A DNA stretch of 64,000 nt from Mucilaginibacter gilvus (GCF_004054195.1 NZ_SBIW01000030.1:1-64000), one strand, 5' to 3'. Positions 40,923-50,449 are shown, counted from the first letter of the stretch. Numbers and translations: made by a program. The notes: generated by a model from the sequence alone, not told the origin.

Positions 40923-42149
40923 TTGAACACGTCCATCTACATAGCCAAACGGTACCTGTTCAGCAAAAAACAGACACACGCTATTAATATCATCTCGGGC
41001 ATATCAATGCTTGGGGTGTTGGTAGGCAGCGCCGCGCTTATTATTATCCTCTCGGTATTTAATGGGTTCGAGAAGGTGATCCTTTCCCTTTACAGTGATT
41101 TTACACCCGAAATAAAAATTGAGCCCCGCTTGGGCAAAACCTTCGACCCCAATACCGCTTACTTAACGCGTTTAAGCAAAGACGGGCGTATATTTTCATA
41201 CACCAGCGTTTTGCAGGAAAAAGTGCTGATTAAATATGGGGACAAGCCCTTTATTGGCACCATTAAGGGCGTAAGCGACGATTTTTTGAAAAACAAGAAC
41301 CTGGATAGCACTATCCAGTACGGCTCATTTACACTAAAGGATAGCGGGTACCAGTTTGCGGTGATCGGCACCACTATACAAAGCAGCCTCGGCGTAAGTT
41401 TAAAGGACCAGTTTACGCCATTGCAGATCTATTCGCCAAGGCGCACTTCCGGGAACGCTACCAACCCGATGAACGATTTTATATTTCGCACCATACTGCC
41501 TTCGGGCGTGTTTGGCATCCAGCAGGAGTTTGACGGATTGATGGTAACCCCGATAGAGTTTACCCGCGATCTGCTCGACGAGCCGAGAAACGTTTCGTCG
41601 GTAGAAATAAACTTTAAACCCGGCACCGATGTTGACAAAGTGCAGAAAGAGATACAGGAAAAAACAGGCGATAGCTTCATTGTAAAAAACCGCAAAGAGC
41701 AAAACACAGAACTCTATAAGACTATCAATTATGAACGCTGGTCGATATTTATGATCCTCACCTTTGTGCTCATTATCGCTATTTTCAACATCATCGGCTC
41801 GTTAACCATGCTGGTAATAGATAAGCGGAAAGACATCGCTATTTTAACCAGTCTGGGCGCCCACAAAGGATTGATACAAGGCATCTTCTTTTTTGAGGGG
41901 ATGATGATATCCGCCATAGGTTGTATTACCGGCGTTGTGCTCGGTACCATTGTATGTTTTCTTCAGTTGGAGTTCAACTTTGTTAAAATGGGGGCAAAGC
42001 TCTCCGTGTTGGATGCCTACCCGGTAGCTTTTAAAGCAAGCGATTTTTTGCTGGTTGTTGTTACAGTGGGCGTTATTGCGGTTATCGCATCGGGTATTAG
42101 TGCAAGGCTAAGCGTAAAAGGGCTTGATGAGATGAAGCAAGATTTGTAG
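40923..42149 (+). CDS. FtsX-like permease, LolC/E family, TTG start
   Basis: 408 residues beginning at TTG 40923, the only start that keeps the family N-terminus (xNTSIYIAKRYLFSKKQTHAINIISGISMLGVLVGSAALIIILSVFNGFE). Four membrane segments lie at about 20-45, 275-300, 318-345 and 375-395, with a large periplasmic domain between the first two. Family members extract lipoproteins or release envelope cargo with an ABC ATPase, which is not encoded nearby. The 3-base gap from the MBL gene suggests one transcript. Confidence 0.9.
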   Translation: MNTSIYIAKRYLFSKKQTHAINIISGISMLGVLVGSAALIIILSVFNGFEKVILSLYSDFTPEIKIEPRLGKTFDPNTAYLTRLSKDGRIFSYTSVLQEKVLIKYGDKPFIGTIKGVSDDFLKNKNLDSTIQYGSFTLKDSGYQFAVIGTTIQSSLGVSLKDQFTPLQIYSPRRTSGNATNPMNDFIFRTILPSGVFGIQQEFDGLMVTPIEFTRDLLDEPRNVSSVEINFKPGTDVDKVQKEIQEKTGDSFIVKNRKEQNTELYKTINYERWSIFMILTFVLIIAIFNIIGSLTMLVIDKRKDIAILTSLGAHKGLIQGIFFFEGMMISAIGCITGVVLGTIVCFLQLEFNFVKMGAKLSVLDAYPVAFKASDFLLVVVTVGVIAVIASGISARLSVKGLDEMKQDL

Positions 42150-42168
42150 GTAAGTGGTATGGTCGCTT

Positions 42169-42263
42169 GTCATCATGAGCGATAGCGAAGGATCTAATCG
42201 CCACTTTGCATATCGGCTACCTGCCAGTCGGCGAACAGATGCTTCACTCCGTTCAGCATGACA
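42169..42263. repeat. Dispersed-type inverted repeat upstream of rbfA
   Basis: It begins TGTCATCATGAGCGATAGCGA and ends with CGTTCAGCATGACA; outer arms pair imperfectly, and inner AAGGATCT/AGATGCTT parts also pair. This is a widespread Bacteroidota intergenic repeat type. Confidence 0.6.
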
Positions 42264-42285
42264 AACTGGTTATTTTTTAAAAACA

Positions 42286-42317
42286 ATTTGCATCGCATCA
42301 TCAATTCCTTAGCTTTA
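42286..42317 (+). promoter_or_regulatory. Possible promoter of rbfA
   Basis: A TTTG box at 42286-42289 is 20 bases from TAGCTTTA at 42310-42317, close to the Bacteroidota TTTG-N19-TAnnTTTG pattern. The rbfA ATG is 65 bases downstream. Confidence 0.4.
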
Positions 42318-42381
42318 TCTTTTTGCCGATATATACATATTTAATTCAAACTCATTTGCCTAACCGGCGTTATAAATCATC

Positions 42382-42762
42382 ATGGAATCAAAACGTCAGC
42401 AAAAATTTGCCGGGGTAATCCAACAGGACCTGGCCGCTATATTTCAACGCGAGGGCATGAATTATCTGCCCAATACCTTAGTAACCATCACCAAAGTACG
42501 CGTTACGCCCGATCTGGCCATCGCCCGCATATTTTTAAGCTTTTTTAACGGTACCGATAACCAGCACGCGCTGGCCGCTATAAAACTGCATGCCTCAGAG
42601 ATCCGCTATAAATTGGGCGCCCGCATTAAAGACCAGGTACGTGTTATACCGCAGCTGGAATTTTTTGTGGATGATACCAGCGAATACGTAGAGCGTATGG
42701 ACAAGATCTTCGACAAAATAAGCAAAGAAGAGCGCCAGCCCGACACTACCGACGAAAGCTAA
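42382..42762 (+). CDS. rbfA: Ribosome-binding factor A
   Basis: 126 residues with the KH-type fold: RQQKFAGVIQQDLAAIFQREG, LVTITKVRVTPDLAIARIFLSFF, IRYKLGARIKDQVRVIPQLEFFVDDTSEYVERMDKIFDKI. It binds the 30S subunit and assists 16S rRNA 5'-end maturation. The length is normal. The peptidase gene follows 5 bases after the stop. Confidence 0.95.
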   Translation: MESKRQQKFAGVIQQDLAAIFQREGMNYLPNTLVTITKVRVTPDLAIARIFLSFFNGTDNQHALAAIKLHASEIRYKLGARIKDQVRVIPQLEFFVDDTSEYVERMDKIFDKISKEERQPDTTDES

Positions 42763-42767
42763 ACCCA

Positions 42768-43487
42768 ATGGGTGCTACCGAAAAATTAGCGGCATATCTG
42801 GCCAATTACCAGGGCATTGTTGGCAAAGTTGTGAATTTTGATCCCGCCGTAGATAAGCTGTTTCCACTCGACCTGACCGCCGCCAATACCGAACTGGACG
42901 CGGATATGGTTGCCGATACCGAAGCTTTTAGCCAATACATTAACCAAAAACTGGCAGAGAGTAATTCCCGCTATGCTATTGGCGGTTATATGGAACACCG
43001 TACCATGTACGCTCGCAGCGTTCATTTCGATACGGAAGGTGAACCCCGCCGCCTGCATTTAGGGGTTGACATTTGGGGAGATAGCGGCACGCCCATCTAT
43101 TCGCCTTTGGCCGGTACTATTCATAGTTTTCAGGATAATAATAACTTTGGAGATTATGGGCCAACCATCATTCTGCAGCATAATGTAGATGGTTTAACGT
43201 TTTATAGCCTGTACGGGCATTTAAGCCGCGTAAGCCTAATTGGTTTAGCCATTGGGCAGCACATTGAAGCTGGGCAACAGATTGCAACCTTAGGCAATGC
43301 CACCGAAAACGGCCACTGGCCGCCGCATTTGCATTTTCAACTGATGCTGGATATTGGCGATGCCAAAGGAGATTACCCCGGCGTGGGGAAGTACTCAGAA
43401 AAGGCTAAACATCTACAAAACATTCCCGATCCGGCATTATTGCTAAACGCATCCGGGCTGGCACTTTATTCTTTTTTTATGAGGTAA
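42768..43487 (+). CDS. M23-family peptidase-like protein without a signal peptide
   Basis: 239 residues. The lysostaphin-type zinc site is visible: HxxxD in RLHLGVDIWGDSGTPIYSPLAGTIHSF and HLH in WPPHLHFQLMLD, with a third His region LYGHLSR. Such enzymes cut peptidoglycan cross-links, but this one has no signal peptide or membrane anchor, so it would stay in the cytoplasm unless exported another way. The last 22 bases overlap the 3' end of the convergent DUF4153 gene. Confidence 0.88.
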   Translation: MGATEKLAAYLANYQGIVGKVVNFDPAVDKLFPLDLTAANTELDADMVADTEAFSQYINQKLAESNSRYAIGGYMEHRTMYARSVHFDTEGEPRRLHLGVDIWGDSGTPIYSPLAGTIHSFQDNNNFGDYGPTIILQHNVDGLTFYSLYGHLSRVSLIGLAIGQHIEAGQQIATLGNATENGHWPPHLHFQLMLDIGDAKGDYPGVGKYSEKAKHLQNIPDPALLLNASGLALYSFFMR

Positions 43488-45361
43488 TTAGCATCAAGGT
43501 ATTGTATGGAAAACTCGCTTTTGCCTGTATTGAAGTTTACCTGCCTGATCTTAAAAACCACAGTGTAGCCCTTAATTTTCTGCGTCCAGGTAAGTAGACT
43601 ATCCGGGAGGGTATAGGTATCAGTGTTAGCACCGGTATTCACAACAATCTTCGCTTTTGGATTAACTTTTGCCAGTTCTTTTAAATGTTTCTCTACGCTA
43701 AAGTAGGCTGTTTGCCCATTTATCTGCAAAGAATAAGTACCGTATTTTACCGTTTGTATAAAGTTGTCTGCTTTCACAGTATAGCTTACCGTGTCATCAT
43801 AATTCTTATTTTCCGATGCAACAAAATCATACCCGGTTGTACTTAACGCGATGGTGTTTTTAATTTTGAAACGATAGGTGGTATAGGATTCCGCTGTATC
43901 TGAATAGATTGGATCCTGATAATCATATTGGGAAAATTTGCTGAGGCCAAGCCGTTTTTTTACCCATTCTAACTTTCGCCACCGCAATTCGTAGTCACCC
44001 ACATTTACCACAACATTCCCTGCAGTCTTCTCCACAGAAAGCGAATCGCCCACTTTGTCGAGGTCGTTTGTAAAATATGGCTGTAAAGATGACAACCCGT
44101 GCCGGTAGATGAGGTAATCTAAGGTAGAAACAGCTCGGCCTGCATCTATTTTACTTATTTTACTGCTGTCTATTGGCATTAATTTGCCCTTGTTATAGGC
44201 ATTGTATTTTTTGAACAAGCCGGTTAATACCCTTTGCTGCGAACTCATAGCTACCGAAAACGCGCTTTGTGGTCCATACACCGATAGCAGTATCAATAAA
44301 GACAATGATATGGGGATAAGTTTGATGCTTTGCTTTTTGGCAATGAGGAAGTATAAGGTGATAAACAGCAACCATGCGGCAAGCATGATTAGAAAGTAAC
44401 GCATCTCGGTGATGCCATATCTAAAAACGCGCGTGCCTGCTGCGGCGAATAATAAGGCCAGTAAGGGGATAAGCAGAAAGTAAAAACTGCGGGTATAGGT
44501 TTTTAGCCATTTGTTCTCTTCCTGCTCGCGAATAGGGTAAACCAGCAAAAGGGATAAAATGCCGAACACGGCGTAGCCTAATATTAAATTAGATACAAGG
44601 CCCTTAGGCAGTTCCCACTGCACCAATATCTTTATTTCGTAGGATAACAGGATAGCCACATAAACAGTTGCCAGCGGTATTAATACATATTGGGTAAAAA
44701 CCTTTAAGCCCTTGGGGTAGCTCACATCGGCATCCAGGCTTTCAAAGTTTGCTGGTACGCCGGCCAGGAAGAACAGGGTGCTGAAGATGCCCGTTATCCA
44801 GGTAAAAAGTATCGAGAAGGTGTCCCATTCGAATTTAAAGTTGAACAGGAAATTCATGGCACCAATTGCAGCGGCAAGGCCCGCAAACAACACCAGGCCG
44901 TATAAAGCGCTTGTTAAAAAACGTAAGAAAAGTGTTTTGTTAAACTGCCAGAAACCGTTGATGTGCGCCTTATCTGTAAAAGCCGCGAACGCTACCAGCA
45001 AGTGGAAAGACAGGCTCAGCAAAACAAACCGGATATGATCTGAACCGTGAATGCCCGGATTAATGATGAAAATGAACAGCACAGCCACGACGGCAGCTAT
45101 AAGCCTGAACAATAATTTTTTACCGCCAGTCCATCCTTTGCTTTCGGTATACAAGGTAGCCGATAGGCTCAGCAAGAGGCCCAGGTTGGCAACCAGTATA
45201 GCACGCAGGCTCCAGTTTTCCTGTACCCGGCTGGTGTAGGTAAGTTCTATTTTTACTGTGGCGGCAATAGTTCCTGCCAGCGCGAACAATGATTCGAACG
45301 GGAAACGTTCTACGGTAAGGCCTGCGTTTTGGAACAGGTTTTTTACGGAAGGGAACTTCAT
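43466..45361 (-). CDS. DUF4153 integral membrane protein
   Basis: 631 residues. About eleven or twelve hydrophobic segments fill residues 20-370 (for example LFALAGTIAATVKI, LLLSLSATLYTE, FILFIINPG-like stretches and FGILSLLLVYPIREQEENKW), matching DUF4153. The C-terminal 250 residues are soluble and beta-rich (VVNVGDYELRWRKLEWVKKRLGLSKF), probably periplasmic. Its function is unknown. It is convergent with the M23 gene. Confidence 0.85.
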   Translation of the reverse strand: MKFPSVKNLFQNAGLTVERFPFESLFALAGTIAATVKIELTYTSRVQENWSLRAILVANLGLLLSLSATLYTESKGWTGGKKLLFRLIAAVVAVLFIFIINPGIHGSDHIRFVLLSLSFHLLVAFAAFTDKAHINGFWQFNKTLFLRFLTSALYGLVLFAGLAAAIGAMNFLFNFKFEWDTFSILFTWITGIFSTLFFLAGVPANFESLDADVSYPKGLKVFTQYVLIPLATVYVAILLSYEIKILVQWELPKGLVSNLILGYAVFGILSLLLVYPIREQEENKWLKTYTRSFYFLLIPLLALLFAAAGTRVFRYGITEMRYFLIMLAAWLLFITLYFLIAKKQSIKLIPISLSLLILLSVYGPQSAFSVAMSSQQRVLTGLFKKYNAYNKGKLMPIDSSKISKIDAGRAVSTLDYLIYRHGLSSLQPYFTNDLDKVGDSLSVEKTAGNVVVNVGDYELRWRKLEWVKKRLGLSKFSQYDYQDPIYSDTAESYTTYRFKIKNTIALSTTGYDFVASENKNYDDTVSYTVKADNFIQTVKYGTYSLQINGQTAYFSVEKHLKELAKVNPKAKIVVNTGANTDTYTLPDSLLTWTQKIKGYTVVFKIRQVNFNTGKSEFSIQYLDANYLIKKE

Positions 45362-45427
45362 TGGAGACTGGTTTGGTTATGCCAATGTAACAAATAATAT
45401 ATAAACAATAAGTGTGTAATGTGCCTA

Positions 45428-45457
45428 ATTGCATTTTCCACATTTTGATTATATTTG
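45428..45457 (+). promoter_or_regulatory. Promoter of pdhB
   Basis: A -7 box TATATTTG (45450-45457) fits TAnnTTTG exactly, with ATTG at 45428-45431 as a -33 box, spacing 18. The ATG at 45488 lies 30 bases downstream. Confidence 0.6.
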
Positions 45458-45487
45458 CCATCGCAAAAAACTTCATTTTAAAAAGTA

Positions 45488-46471
45488 ATGAGAGAAATAC
45501 AATTCAGAGAAGCGCTTAGAGAAGCCATGCAGGAAGAAATGCGCAACGACGAAAATATATACCTGATGGGTGAAGAGGTTGCCGAATATAACGGTGCCTA
45601 CAAAGTAAGCCAGGGTATGCTTGACGAGTTCGGCGCTAAACGCGTAATAGATACGCCAATCTCTGAATTAGGTTTTGCCGGTATAGGCATAGGTTCGGCC
45701 ATGAATGGTTTAAAACCTATTATCGAATTCATGACGTTTAACTTCTCGCTTGTTGCTATCGACCAGATCATCAACGGCGCTGCCAAGATAATGAGCATGA
45801 GCGGTGGCCAGTTTTCTGTGCCTATCGTATTCCGTGGCCCAACCGGCAACGCGGGTATGCTAAGCTCACAGCACAGTCAGTGCTTTGAAAACTGGTATGC
45901 AAACTGTCCGGGTTTAAAGGTGGTTGTACCATCAAACCCTGCCGATGCAAAAGGTTTATTAAAATCATGTATCATCGACCCGGACCCATGTATCTTCATG
46001 GAATCGGAATTAATGTATGGCGATAAAGGCGAAGTGCCAGAAGAAACTTACTACATACCCATTGGTAAAGCTGCGGTAACTAAAGAAGGTAGCGATGTTA
46101 CCTTAGTTGGTTTCGGTAAAATAATGAAAGTGGTTAACGCCGCTGCTGCCGAGCTTGAAAAAGAAGGCATCCATGCAGAGGTTATCGATTTACGTACCGT
46201 TCGCCCTATCGATTATCCTTGTATCATCGAATCGGTTAAGAAAACAAACCGTTTGGTAATTGTAGAAGAAAGCTGGCCATTAGGTTCTATTGCTACAGAA
46301 ATCGCCTTTAAAGTACAGAAAGACGCGTTTGATTATTTAGACGCTCCAATTCTGCGCATTATGGGTGGCGATGTACCATTGCCTTACGCCCCAACTTTGA
46401 TACAGGAATACCTGCCAAACCCGGAACGCGTAATTAAAGCCGTTAAAGAAGTTATGTACGTTACAAAATAA
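45488..46471 (+). CDS. pdhB: Pyruvate dehydrogenase E1 component, beta subunit
   Basis: 327 residues of full length: REIQFREALREAMQEEMRNDENIYLMGEEVAEYNGAYKVSQGMLDEFG, then IGSAMNGLKPIIEFMTFNFSLVAIDQIINGAAK, RGPTGNAGMLSSQHSQCFENWYANCPGLKVVVPSNPADAKGLLK and the C-terminal VEESWPLGSIATEIAF. With the E1-alpha and E2 proteins, encoded elsewhere, it turns pyruvate to acetyl-CoA. It is monocistronic, with its own promoter and terminator. Confidence 0.95.
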   Translation: MREIQFREALREAMQEEMRNDENIYLMGEEVAEYNGAYKVSQGMLDEFGAKRVIDTPISELGFAGIGIGSAMNGLKPIIEFMTFNFSLVAIDQIINGAAKIMSMSGGQFSVPIVFRGPTGNAGMLSSQHSQCFENWYANCPGLKVVVPSNPADAKGLLKSCIIDPDPCIFMESELMYGDKGEVPEETYYIPIGKAAVTKEGSDVTLVGFGKIMKVVNAAAAELEKEGIHAEVIDLRTVRPIDYPCIIESVKKTNRLVIVEESWPLGSIATEIAFKVQKDAFDYLDAPILRIMGGDVPLPYAPTLIQEYLPNPERVIKAVKEVMYVTK

Positions 46472-46494
46472 TTGTAACCGCTAAATATTAGAAA

Positions 46495-46524
46495 GTCTCT
46501 CCAAATTTTGGAGAGGCTTTTTTG
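46495..46524 (+). terminator. Terminator of pdhB
   Basis: An 11-bp stem GTCTCTCCAAA paired with TTTGGAGAGGC (one G-T pair) is followed by seven bases of T-run. It is 24 bases after the stop codon. Confidence 0.9.
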
Positions 46525-46552
46525 TTTAATGGGGTAGAACTGTAACCTAAAG

Positions 46553-49015
46553 CTACTCCGTTACCTTATAACTAAATTTTGCCGCACCGGCGGTACCGTT
46601 GTTATTGATCCCCTCAATAATAATTTGGTATTGCCCGGCGCCATCGGCATTATAAAAATCGAAGGAGGCGTTTCCGTTTTTATCGGTTGTGATCTCGGGT
46701 AACCAAAAGATGGTGCTGCGGAGATCTGGGCGGGTGCGGTTATCTATGTAATCGTACCTGGGCGCATAAAACTCGCGTGCTTTATAAAACCCGGTAACCG
46801 TTAGCGGTAAAACGCCACGGGATATAATGTCTTTAGCAGCTGTCCCGGCACCCTGTTTTGTAGTAATTACCATTACACCATTACCGCCACCCATGCCGTA
46901 TACCGTGGCACTTCCATATTTGAGTACCTCAATAGTTTCTATATCGCCGGGCCAAATATCATTAATACCCACTGGTTTCCCAGGTTCCGCAGTACGTTGT
47001 ACGCCATCTACAACCACTAACATTGCGCTGCCATTGCCAATTTGCATTTTCGGTACACCACCGTCCGGGTTATCGATGCCTGCAAAATACACCCCTCCAA
47101 TACGGCCGGAAAGTAAAGTAGCCAGCATGCCGCTACGCGGCAAATCGCTTCCTTTTATTAAAACATCTGCATTACCCGCCCCCGCCAGGCTTTGTGTGCG
47201 ATAATTGGCTTGTTTTACCGCCTTTACTTTAACCTCTTTTAGCTGAATGCCGCTGCCGTAATATTTTAAAAATTGATCGTGCCGGTTTTTGCTGTTTTGC
47301 AGGTAAGCCTGTATGATGGCGGAAGATGAAGTATCGGTGCTGGCGTAGAACTTATTATCAATTGGCGCTGGTAATTCAGGTAAGTAGGTTAGTTGGGTAC
47401 TGTTTTTGCCTTTAGCGTTAACAGCGTTCAATACAAAACGGGTGCTGTCATAAAAAGTAAGCCCGCCAAAATTAAAGGCGCCTGCCTTGTTGGTTTTTTC
47501 GCTTAAAACCCCACCGCCCTTTACCGGGATAAGCGTAACTAATCCGTTATCTACCGGCTTACCACCGAAAGATTTTGCGGTGCCGGCAATACTCAACGAG
47601 CGCTCGGGCTTAATGGTAGCAAACGGGACTTCATTATTAATGAGCGCCTTCCAGGTAAAGCGGCGGTAACCGTGCGTAAGCATCACCAGGTCCAGCTCCG
47701 CCCGTTTTTTGTTATCGGTATTATTGAAATAATAACCAGGATCTTCTATGTTCCCTTTAAGGCAGGAGGTAAGTAGCAGGTAGGTTAATATGTTTTCCTC
47801 CTTGTCGCCATCTGTCTGCACCTTGCCTTTGTCAATAACCGCTACCGAAAAATGCGCCGGTGCGGCATCAAAATCCAAACCTTCTGCATGGAAATCTACC
47901 CCTACCTTTTCGCGCTGTTTGTATTCCTTTTTATTGGTGGATATGCTCAGGTCCAGCTTATCATCTTTATTAATAAAGATCAGCCGTTCGCAAAGCGGCT
48001 CGCCTTTGGCCGAGAGCAGGGTAATTTGCGTGATGCCCGACCGAAGCCCCGTTTTTTGAATATCGAAGCGCATATCGGTCCCGTCCAGTACATCAGAAAC
48101 GGTAGTAAGTCTGCCGCCCGAATAAATGAATATCCCCAGCGGTTGCCCCTTAAGTTGTTCGTAAAAAGCCTTAGAGGGATTAATATGTACCGAAATTTTT
48201 GAGGTGGAATCATATACTGCCATAGCCACTCCGCTGGCATTCGCCACAGGTAACGCAATTGTAGCTTTATGGCCATTGGCGTATACTACCTCGGCATGGT
48301 AGGTTTCACCGTCAACAGGGATCAGGTCAAATACTCCCATCCCTAAATGCGCCGAAGCGAATTTGGCTACCGCTTTATTGTTGTTGTTGAGGATGGTGCC
48401 GCTGGCATTTGTACCCGTTCCGCCGGGAATTAAAGCTTTAAACGCTACTTTAGAAGAGACGCCTGTTACCAGTTCCCCGCCTTCCGGGAAGAACCCGATA
48501 TCGGGCGTACTTACCACGGGTTTGATTTTCGAGAACGGTTTAACAGCTTTAGTTATTGGTGCGCTGATAATAGCGGCAATGGGGATCTCCCGGTCGAAAA
48601 ACAATTCGCTGCCATAATTCTGCATCAGTTTAGTATAGGCACGTACGCGGTAGGTGCCTGCGGGTAGCGAATCAGGCAGGGCGAAATCGCCCCAGGCAAG
48701 TCCATCGCCTATGGGGAGCTTAATAGAGCTGGCAATTTTACCCTTGGGGGTTACCAGGTCGGCATACAGCACGCCGCTCAAGGGCGATAGGGCATTTTTC
48801 TCCCCAGCCACCACGTATGCTTTGAAGTATATGGTATCGCCCGCGGCGTAATAGGGCTTATCAAAATGCAGGTATGCTTTCTCTATCTCGTGCTGATCGA
48901 AAAAGGTTTTCAACCGGACCGCCTGTTCTTTTAAAGATGCGGGCTTGGCCGTTTGAGCCAGGGCATAGCAGGCCGGTAATAAAACACAGGCAATGCAGGC
49001 GATCACTTTTTTCAT
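46553..49015 (-). CDS. MG2-domain protein with a TonB-plug domain and no barrel
   Basis: 820 residues from the ATG at 49015, chosen because it opens a signal peptide (MKKVIACIACVLLPACYALAQ). An MG2-type beta domain at about 50-140 (YLHFDKPYYAAGDTIYFKAYVVAGEKNALSPLSGVLYADLV) is followed by further beta domains. A carboxypeptidase-regulatory-like segment is near 490-570. A TonB-receptor plug is at about 610-720 (PRSGMLATLLSGRIGGVYFAG, LVVVDGVQ, IETIEVLKYGSATVYGMGGGNGVMVITTK). The 22-strand barrel of true receptors is absent. It is probably anchored or docked at the outer membrane and works with a partner receptor; the role is unknown. Confidence 0.85.
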   Translation of the reverse strand: MKKVIACIACVLLPACYALAQTAKPASLKEQAVRLKTFFDQHEIEKAYLHFDKPYYAAGDTIYFKAYVVAGEKNALSPLSGVLYADLVTPKGKIASSIKLPIGDGLAWGDFALPDSLPAGTYRVRAYTKLMQNYGSELFFDREIPIAAIISAPITKAVKPFSKIKPVVSTPDIGFFPEGGELVTGVSSKVAFKALIPGGTGTNASGTILNNNNKAVAKFASAHLGMGVFDLIPVDGETYHAEVVYANGHKATIALPVANASGVAMAVYDSTSKISVHINPSKAFYEQLKGQPLGIFIYSGGRLTTVSDVLDGTDMRFDIQKTGLRSGITQITLLSAKGEPLCERLIFINKDDKLDLSISTNKKEYKQREKVGVDFHAEGLDFDAAPAHFSVAVIDKGKVQTDGDKEENILTYLLLTSCLKGNIEDPGYYFNNTDNKKRAELDLVMLTHGYRRFTWKALINNEVPFATIKPERSLSIAGTAKSFGGKPVDNGLVTLIPVKGGGVLSEKTNKAGAFNFGGLTFYDSTRFVLNAVNAKGKNSTQLTYLPELPAPIDNKFYASTDTSSSAIIQAYLQNSKNRHDQFLKYYGSGIQLKEVKVKAVKQANYRTQSLAGAGNADVLIKGSDLPRSGMLATLLSGRIGGVYFAGIDNPDGGVPKMQIGNGSAMLVVVDGVQRTAEPGKPVGINDIWPGDIETIEVLKYGSATVYGMGGGNGVMVITTKQGAGTAAKDIISRGVLPLTVTGFYKAREFYAPRYDYIDNRTRPDLRSTIFWLPEITTDKNGNASFDFYNADGAGQYQIIIEGINNNGTAGAAKFSYKVTE

Positions 49016-49206
49016 AAGCAATGGAGTTTTGGTACGGTGAAAAATTGGTTCCATCGGCAACGGGACTGCTGATTTTGAGCAAATTAAGCAATTAATATGG
49101 TAAAATGAAACGCAGATGATGGCACGGGGTAGATTTAAAGATCTGCGCCTTATAGGCAAGCTCGTTGAAGTAGGCGTTATGTACATTATCTGCTAACTTT
49201 ACCGGC

Positions 49207-49425
49207 ATGAGCGATTTTATAGTAAAAGATAGCAACGGCAACCAACTGAACGACGGCGACAGCGTAACGCTGATAAAAAGCCTGAAAGTAAAAGGCGGCG
49301 GCACCACGCTAAAGCAGGGCACGCTGGTAAAAAAGATCCGGCTGACGGATAACCACGAGGAAGTGGATTGCAAAGTAGATGGCATGAGCATTGTGCTGCG
49401 CACCGAATTTTTGAAGAAAAGGTAG
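49207..49425 (+). CDS. PhnA/YjdM-type small protein, C-terminal domain only
   Basis: 72 residues: SDFIVKDSNGNQLNDGDSVTLIKSLKVKGGGTTLKQGTLVKKIRLTDNHEEVDCKVDGMSIVLRTEFLKK is the PhnA domain. The N-terminal zinc ribbon of longer YjdM proteins is missing, as in many Bacteroidota versions. The old link to alkylphosphonate use is doubtful and the function is unknown. Confidence 0.85.
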   Translation: MSDFIVKDSNGNQLNDGDSVTLIKSLKVKGGGTTLKQGTLVKKIRLTDNHEEVDCKVDGMSIVLRTEFLKKR

Positions 49426-49530
49426 GTGATTTTGCAGAAGCACTTTAACCAGCGGTGTTGTATACCACTGGTAATTAACTTTATCTGTAAAATAAATGTT
49501 AACTTATTCTAAAATTGTGTACCTTTAAAT

Positions 49531-49764
49531 ATGGCAACCCCAGAAAATCGCAAACTTATAATCCCGCTGATGATCTTCATCGGTATGGTTGCGGTGGGTA
49601 TTAATACCATTAACAAGGCTATCGATTCGCACCAAACCTGGCGTTTGATTATAGCGGTTATCCCTACCCTAATGTTTAGCGCGGCTACTATTCTGGTAAT
49701 TATGAAATATAAATACCATGATAAAGAGCAGGAAGAAGGCTCTGAAAAAAGACTGGATAACTAA
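49531..49764 (+). CDS. Small membrane protein with two transmembrane helices
   Basis: 77 residues with hydrophobic segments at about 10-28 (IIPLMIFIGMVAVGINTI) and 38-58 (RLIIAVIPTLMFSAATILVIM), then a charged tail (KYHDKEQEEGSEKRLD). I do not recognise a family. A TACCTTTA box lies 4 bases before the ATG and resembles the Bacteroidota -7 element, so the message may be leaderless. Confidence 0.65.
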   Translation: MATPENRKLIIPLMIFIGMVAVGINTINKAIDSHQTWRLIIAVIPTLMFSAATILVIMKYKYHDKEQEEGSEKRLDN

Positions 49765-49778
49765 TTCCGCGCTTGTTT

Positions 49779-50441
49779 TTACATATCGATCAGGATATTC
49801 TCGCCAAATTTTTGTGAAACCGTGGTGCGTTCACCACCCGCTATGCTGATCACCAGCGAACCATCAAACTGTATTTTTTCTATCAGCTGAATTTTTGTGC
49901 CGATGTTGATATCGAGCTTTTGCAGGTATTGTAAAAACGCGCTCGTGGTATCTTTAACAGCAGCTACACGGCAAAGGGTGCCATGTTTAACATCGGCAAG
50001 GGTTGTGGAGTGGCGCTTTGCCATTTTACCGTTTGCTCTGGGTATCGGGTCGCCATGTGGGTCGTACTCCGGGAAGCCCAGAAATTTATCCAGCCTGTCG
50101 GCCAAAGTACCGTCTTTAATGTGCTCCAGGTCTTCGGCAATATCGTGGATCTCATCCCAGTCGTAACCCAGTTTTTCCAATAAAAAAACTTCCCAAAGGC
50201 GGTGCCGGCGAACGATCAGCGTGGCATCCTTTTGCCCCTGCGGGGTAAGCTCCACACCTTTCTTTTTGTCGTATATAATTAATTGCTTATCAGTAAGCTT
50301 GCGGATCATATCCACTACAGAGGCAGGGTTATTGCCCAGCCATTCGGCAATGGCGGTAGGCGTTATTTTTTGCCCCCTGTCCTGCCAAAGGCGGTAAATG
50401 CATTTTAAATAGTTTTCTTCCGATAGCGTGTGCATAGGCAA
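49779..50441 (-). CDS. Metal-dependent transcriptional regulator, DtxR/MntR family
   Basis: 220 residues. The N-terminal HTH (LSEENYLKCIYRLWQDRGQKITPTAIAEWLGNNPASVVDMIRKLTDKQLIIYDKKKGVELTPQGQ) is followed by the metal-binding dimerisation domain (RRHRLWEVFLLEKLGYDWDEIHDIAEDLEHI, with H and E ligands) and a C-terminal FeoA/SH3-like domain (GTKIQLIEKIQFDGSLVISI). It represses genes in the presence of Mn or Fe. The ATG at 50441 or a second at 50435 may be used. It is 8 bases behind the outer-membrane protein gene, so both are likely controlled by the repeat at 51321. Confidence 0.92.
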   Translation of the reverse strand: MPMHTLSEENYLKCIYRLWQDRGQKITPTAIAEWLGNNPASVVDMIRKLTDKQLIIYDKKKGVELTPQGQKDATLIVRRHRLWEVFLLEKLGYDWDEIHDIAEDLEHIKDGTLADRLDKFLGFPEYDPHGDPIPRANGKMAKRHSTTLADVKHGTLCRVAAVKDTTSAFLQYLQKLDINIGTKIQLIEKIQFDGSLVISIAGGERTTVSQKFGENILIDM

Positions 50442-50449
50442 TTATTGCG

